From NCBI GenBank assembly GCA_947095585.1, contig OX352766.1, positions 1-64,000 on the forward strand: a DNA stretch of 64,000 nt, written 5' to 3'. The stretch is from Nephrocerus scutellatus (taxonomy: Eukaryota; Arthropoda; Insecta; Diptera; Pipunculidae). The notes beneath the pieces were generated by a model that worked only from the letters and a program-made list of their open reading frames with translations, searched no databases and was not told the origin of the DNA. The position numbers and the translations under genes are program-made. This document shows, piece after piece, positions 61,182 to 64,000 of this stretch; within the stretch, counting starts at the first letter, position 1; every line of letters begins with the position of its first letter.

Positions 61182-64000
61182 CTACGTGGCCGATGTAAAT
61201 AAATCAACATTACGCTATAAAAACGAAACTAAACAAAAACACGCCATTTGTACGTGGTGTTTGAGAGCACCGTATTCAATAGAAGTGTGCGGGTAGTAAC
61301 TATTCGGTACTCAATACCCGTTACATGCAACTACCCGAAGTAACGATTACTCTAATGAAATACTTATCGTTACTCATCGTTACTTTTTATTCTTTTACGA
61401 GTGTATCATGTTTGCATGGTACGAATATTTTGGTTATTGTTTTGTGTAGGGACTATTGATATATTGGAAATTATGCAAGGTAAAGAGAGTAAGTATTACA
61501 ATAGACGACGATTTTTCTCTCGTTTTCCCGTGCCGTTGTGAAATTGGTTGGTCAGCAATCGTATATTTACAAAAAAAGAGATAGACTACTGCCAGATTTC
61601 TACGAGAAAAACATATCAAAAGTATAGTACACAAGTTCACAGCAGTTCACACAGCAGTTGTATGAGTTGTATGTTAATGTTTGTGTTGCTTGTTTGAATT
61701 TATTTTCTAAATATAATTATATGCGTTTAGTTTCGAACTATATAAATTCAAGTTATTGATTTAAAGTTTGTGCCCGTTGCAAACAAGGGAGCTGGTATAC
61801 CCACGGTTAGCAAGGTTAGCCAAAAAGCACCTTTCAATAGTGGCAACTTCTGTGCCTTCGGAGAGAATATTTCAAAAAGTGGGCAAATATTTTCTGATAG
61901 GCGTTGTCGTATTAATTAATAATTAATAATTAAAAATTTTGAAAAAATTATTTTTTTGAATGCTAATCAAGATTTTATCTTATAATTTAGTAAAATTTCT
62001 TTTAGCGTTCTTTTTATTCTAGTCTTTGAATTATGTATGAATCGATCGTAGAGTTAATTTTTATTTTATATTTATATTTATATTAAAAAATGAATTAATA
62101 GATATCGTTTGTTTTTTTTCGCATAATAAAAACATATTTTGAAAAATAAGTCTTTTTTCTTAATGAAAGTATATTCCAAAATCAACAGTGTTCTACGAGC
62201 CATATATACAAATTCACCAGTAACAATTATATGGTTAGATAGGTAATCGTACTGTTCTCTCTTCTCGTTAAAAAGTGAATGATTACTTTGTAACGAATAA
62301 AAAGTAACTGGTATTTGCATCAAAAGTAACGGGTACTCGTGATTACTCAAAGTAACGACATTGCACATCTCTAGTATTCAATCGCTAATTAGGCACACGA
62401 TGCTTCTTGCATGCGGATAAATACGGCGTTCTTCTGCAACACTAACCTTCATTCCAATTTTCAAACTCTTGATCACAACCATAATCCTCAATGTAGGGTA
62501 TGTCGGTGAGATCAAGTTGATCATTGCCGGAGGTGGCGGCCGTTCTTCTAATTACTCCTTTGTCTTTCATATCACTCGGCTGGGCCGACTGCATTTGCAC
62601 CGGAATTTGGAGGCTGGCTGTGACAATGCCTGACGATCTGCCGAGAACGTATGGCGACGAAAGTCGCCTGTTGGCAGGTGTTGCTGTCGTGACCGTGGCC
62701 GCTGCAGCGAAATCACTAGCAGATCCGGTGGTCGTCTTAACTGTTGTTCCACCACCACTGAATGGCCTTACATTTTGTTGTTGCATTTTACTCAGTATTT
62801 GTTGATGTGGCTGTTGCTGATGCTGTTGATGTCTATGTAAGGGATAATGGCTGATGCTATAATCGGACATGGAATGAAAATCGTTATCCGTAGATTGTTC
62901 TGTGGTGTTTCTCTTCCTGACTGTGGTCACCGTCGTTGTCGTCGTCATTGTCGGAGTGTTTAAGTTATCACTGTTGCTGGGTGTGCCTCTGGAAGTAGTG
63001 CCACCACCACTACCTCGACCACTGCCAACACCAAGCGATCGATGCGCTGCTGAATCACTTTCGGAATATTTTTGCTTTGTAATGCGTCTGAAAGTAAATC
63101 AAGTCATTACCAGATACACATACACATGTTTATAATGCACCAAAAAATAATAAAATACTTCACCTCCTGCTACTGCTGCTGCCTGCAGCTGTACTATTGC
63201 CTCCTTTGGATGCTGCATTCTCGTGCATAACAGACTCTCGTGAATATACTTTTCTGGCCGGAGATAATTTTGGAGCTGGTGATAAGCTAAGGTCGCCGTC
63301 ATGAGGGATGTTGCGTTGTCGTTGCTGATGGCTGCCGGCGGTTGACGGTGATAATGCTGCCGCCTGTTGCAATTTGGCTGTCGTCATCGTCGGATCAGAG
63401 GTAGGACACATCACGTCCGAAAAGTCGCTTCCAAATATTTCCAGTTGATGTTGCTGACTGAAAGGATTTTGTCGTCGAACGCCACCACCACCAAGATGTT
63501 CTATGTTAGTGGGCGGCGGCGGTGAACTTAATGGTGTGCCAGAGCTGGTGCTGTCGATTCCATCGCTGCCAAGTAGAATTTTTAATGCAGAGACATATTT
63601 CAATTAACTACGCCCACTTACAGGTCAGTTATGTGGCGACGCTCACAGAGACTGTTCAGCTGCTGGGGAAACGTATCGATCATGTTGGTGTACACCTCAT
63701 CCATGAGCTCGGCAGATACACGAAATAGCTCGTCGCAATGGTCAATCATTGTTCTATGGGGGAAGGGGACGAGAAATTGCTTTAAGACAAATGACGTTTG
63801 AAGATGATGACAAGAACCACCAACCTTATTACATTGATGACATCCGTCATGGACTCCTGCTCGGCCTCTTTAGCCTCTATAGTTGTGCCGACACCGTCCA
63901 TTCGCGATCCCAAGCGCAAAATGTTAGGCGCAAACACGGTTGCCAAATTGTTGCTGTCCATTTTGTTGCCATTGATTTGGATGACACCGCCGCTTGTGAC
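60607..64000 (-). CDS. RhoGAP-domain protein, 3' portion (ARHGAP6/RhoGAP102A-like?), five exons, 5' end outside window
   Basis: Exons 63825-64000, 63622-63753, 63164-63565, 62447-63087 and 60607-61181 join in frame into 641 residues. Residues 1-~100 are the C-terminal part of a Rho GTPase-activating domain: GNKM then NLATVFAPNILR, including the Pro-Asn pair conserved in RhoGAPs. They are followed by an acidic/Ser loop, a helix TMIDHCDELFRV and LMDEVYTNMIDT. The domain stimulates GTP hydrolysis by Rho-family GTPases in the cytosol or at membranes; the arginine finger lies upstream, outside the window. The rest is disordered: SPPPP, GGGG, His/Gln runs, a Thr run, an acidic LDLTDIPYIEDYG stretch and a Ser/Ala/Thr tail. 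All introns have GT-AG ends and three are 56-76 bp, typical of flies. The spacing from the GAP core to the EVxxxMIDT segment resembles ARHGAP6/36 and fly RhoGAP102A. The RhoGAP call is firm; the subfamily call is tentative. Confidence 0.85.
61273..61280. repeat. Left target-site duplication TATTCAAT of the hAT element
   Basis: Identical to 62375-62382. A length of 8 bp is diagnostic of hAT insertions. Confidence 0.85.
61281..62374 (+). mobile_element. Degenerate hAT-family DNA transposon inside the last intron
   Basis: This 1,094-bp element is flanked by identical 8-bp copies of TATTCAAT (61273-61280 and 62375-62382), the target-site length expected for hAT. The ends are imperfect inverted repeats: AGAAGTGTGC on the left and, in reverse complement, CTAGAGATGTGC on the right. 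Both ends carry many GTAAC/GTTAC subterminal motifs (about 61295-61385 and 62275-62360), including ACCCGTTAC facing inward from each side. The interior is AT-rich with one surviving coding fragment at 61789-61913. It is inactive. Removing it and one target copy leaves an intron of about 163 bp. Confidence 0.85.
61789..61913 (+). pseudogene. hAT transposase C-terminal dimerisation domain, frameshifted remnant
   Basis: One frame reads ELVYPRLARLAKKHLSIVAT and continues SVPSERIFQKV. The A-T-S-V-P-S-E-R core is the hallmark of the hAT C-terminal dimerisation region. After about 61881 the family pattern continues in the next frame as GQIFSDRRCRI, so there is at least one frameshift. The upstream catalytic core is missing. 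It lies antisense to the host gene. Confidence 0.85.
62375..62382. repeat. Right target-site duplication TATTCAAT of the hAT element
   Basis: Identical to 61273-61280 and directly adjacent to the terminal CTCTAG of the element. Confidence 0.85.
62447..63087 (-). CDS. RhoGAP gene exon D, 641 bp
   Basis: The acceptor TACTTTCAG completes an Arg codon. The exon encodes ITKQKYSESDSAAHRSLG, a GSG/GGG patch, a Thr run (TMTTTTTVTTV), a CAX-type His/Gln tract (HRHQQHQQQPHQQ), then an acidic LDLTDIPYIEDYGCDQEF segment. It ends with one base of a Gly codon at donor AAG|GTTAGT. The intron to exon C is 76 bp (63088-63163). The open frames on the plus strand here are antisense shadows. Confidence 0.85.
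63164..63565 (-). CDS. RhoGAP gene exon C, 402 bp
   Basis: Starts after acceptor CTTGGCAG, restoring a Leu codon, then DGIDSTSSGTPLSSPPPP. It is low complexity: GGGG, QQHQLEIFGSDFSD, SPAPKLSPARK and a Ser run before an Arg codon split at donor AG|GTGAAG. The preceding intron is 56 bp (63566-63621). An in-frame ATG lies upstream inside that intron but is not a likely start, because the splice joins in frame. Confidence 0.83.
63622..63753 (-). CDS. RhoGAP gene exon B, 132 bp
   Basis: Encodes TMIDHCDELFRVSAELMDEV and continues to ERRHITDL, the last helices of the GAP domain. The acceptor is CCCCCATAG and the donor CT|GTAAGT is a perfect consensus. It enters and leaves in phase 2. The intron to exon A is 71 bp (63754-63824). 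Confidence 0.87.
63825..64000 (-). CDS. RhoGAP gene exon A (partial at window edge)
   Basis: Encodes VTSGGVIQINGNKM, NLATVFAPNILRLGSR and an acidic stretch ending INVI plus two bases of an Arg codon. The donor is AG|GTTGGT. The frame is set by the RhoGAP motif. The exon extends beyond 64000. Confidence 0.85.

Larger units (their letters stand above)
61182..62446 (-). other. Last intron of the RhoGAP gene, 1,265 bp
   Basis: GT-AG intron between exons D and E. It is much longer than its siblings (56-76 bp), and 1,102 bp of the length is the hAT insertion with its duplicated target. No other gene was found in it. Confidence 0.75.

Noticed and set aside
62524..63135. Plus-strand open frames of 77-93 codons opposite exon D
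   Set aside because: They are antisense shadows of the minus-strand RhoGAP exon, whose splice sites and reading frame are consistent across five exons.
63160..63603. Methionine-initiated start for exon C as an independent gene
   Set aside because: The ATG lies in a 56-bp intron upstream of a good acceptor (CTTGGCAG), and splicing joins exon B to exon C in frame.

Overview
The window is eukaryotic and looks like a higher dipteran (true fly). The evidence is an AT-rich flank with GATA microsatellites, very short introns (56-76 bp) with fly-like splice sites, a protein rich in Gln/His and Ser/Thr runs, and a decayed hAT transposon. The species is not identifiable by eye; a tephritid-like or other schizophoran fly is a guess. 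No bacterial operons, rRNA, tRNA or CRISPR loci were seen.

Positions 1 to about 57,150 (roughly 89% of the window) are one uninterrupted satellite array that runs off the left edge. It has three nested levels. (1) The base unit is a 9-mer, GCGCGTGTG, with variants ACGCGTGTG, GCACGTGTG, GTGCGTGTG and GCGCGTGCG. Nearly all of these keep strict purine-pyrimidine alternation. (2) Runs of 2 to 13 such 9-mers are separated by an AT-rich spacer of about 26 bp with the palindromic core GTTTTAAAAC and the end ATGAAGTG. (3) About 15 such modules form a higher-order repeat (HOR) of about 900 bp. Two consecutive copies measure exactly 900 and 891 bp. One module per HOR carries TATTTATTTATTTA and two carry TATAAA.

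The array changes strand 18 times, giving 19 blocks (for example + 1-2141, - 2142-3986, - 9265-13119, + 15513-25745, - 25746-27112, + 31339-38324, - 38325-39837, + 39838-57150). Several inversion junctions recur: one has three copies, one five, one four and two have two. The switches were therefore propagated by later segmental duplication. One pair of segments (about 5,337-7,650 and 29,089-31,400) is collinear at an offset of 23,752-23,753 bp. The array is most disordered in its last 1.5-2 kb before the flank, as expected where unequal exchange no longer homogenises the repeat.

Positions 57,151-60,606 are non-coding, AT-rich, repeat-laden DNA. They hold a GATA microsatellite, two arrays of one dispersed repeat family (period 122 bp in the better copy), a pair of inverted repeats 2.1 kb apart, a diverged tandem duplication and a 99-bp tandem duplication.

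Positions 60,607-64,000 carry the 3' half of one minus-strand gene, continuing off the right edge. Five exons join in frame to give 641 residues: the C-terminal part of a RhoGAP domain followed by a long low-complexity tail. The subfamily is probably ARHGAP6/36-like (Drosophila RhoGAP102A-like), with moderate to low certainty. Its last intron contains a 1,094-bp degenerate hAT element with an 8-bp target-site duplication and a frameshifted fragment of the transposase C-terminal domain. The gene ends about 3.4 kb from the satellite, so the window captures a heterochromatin/euchromatin-type boundary.
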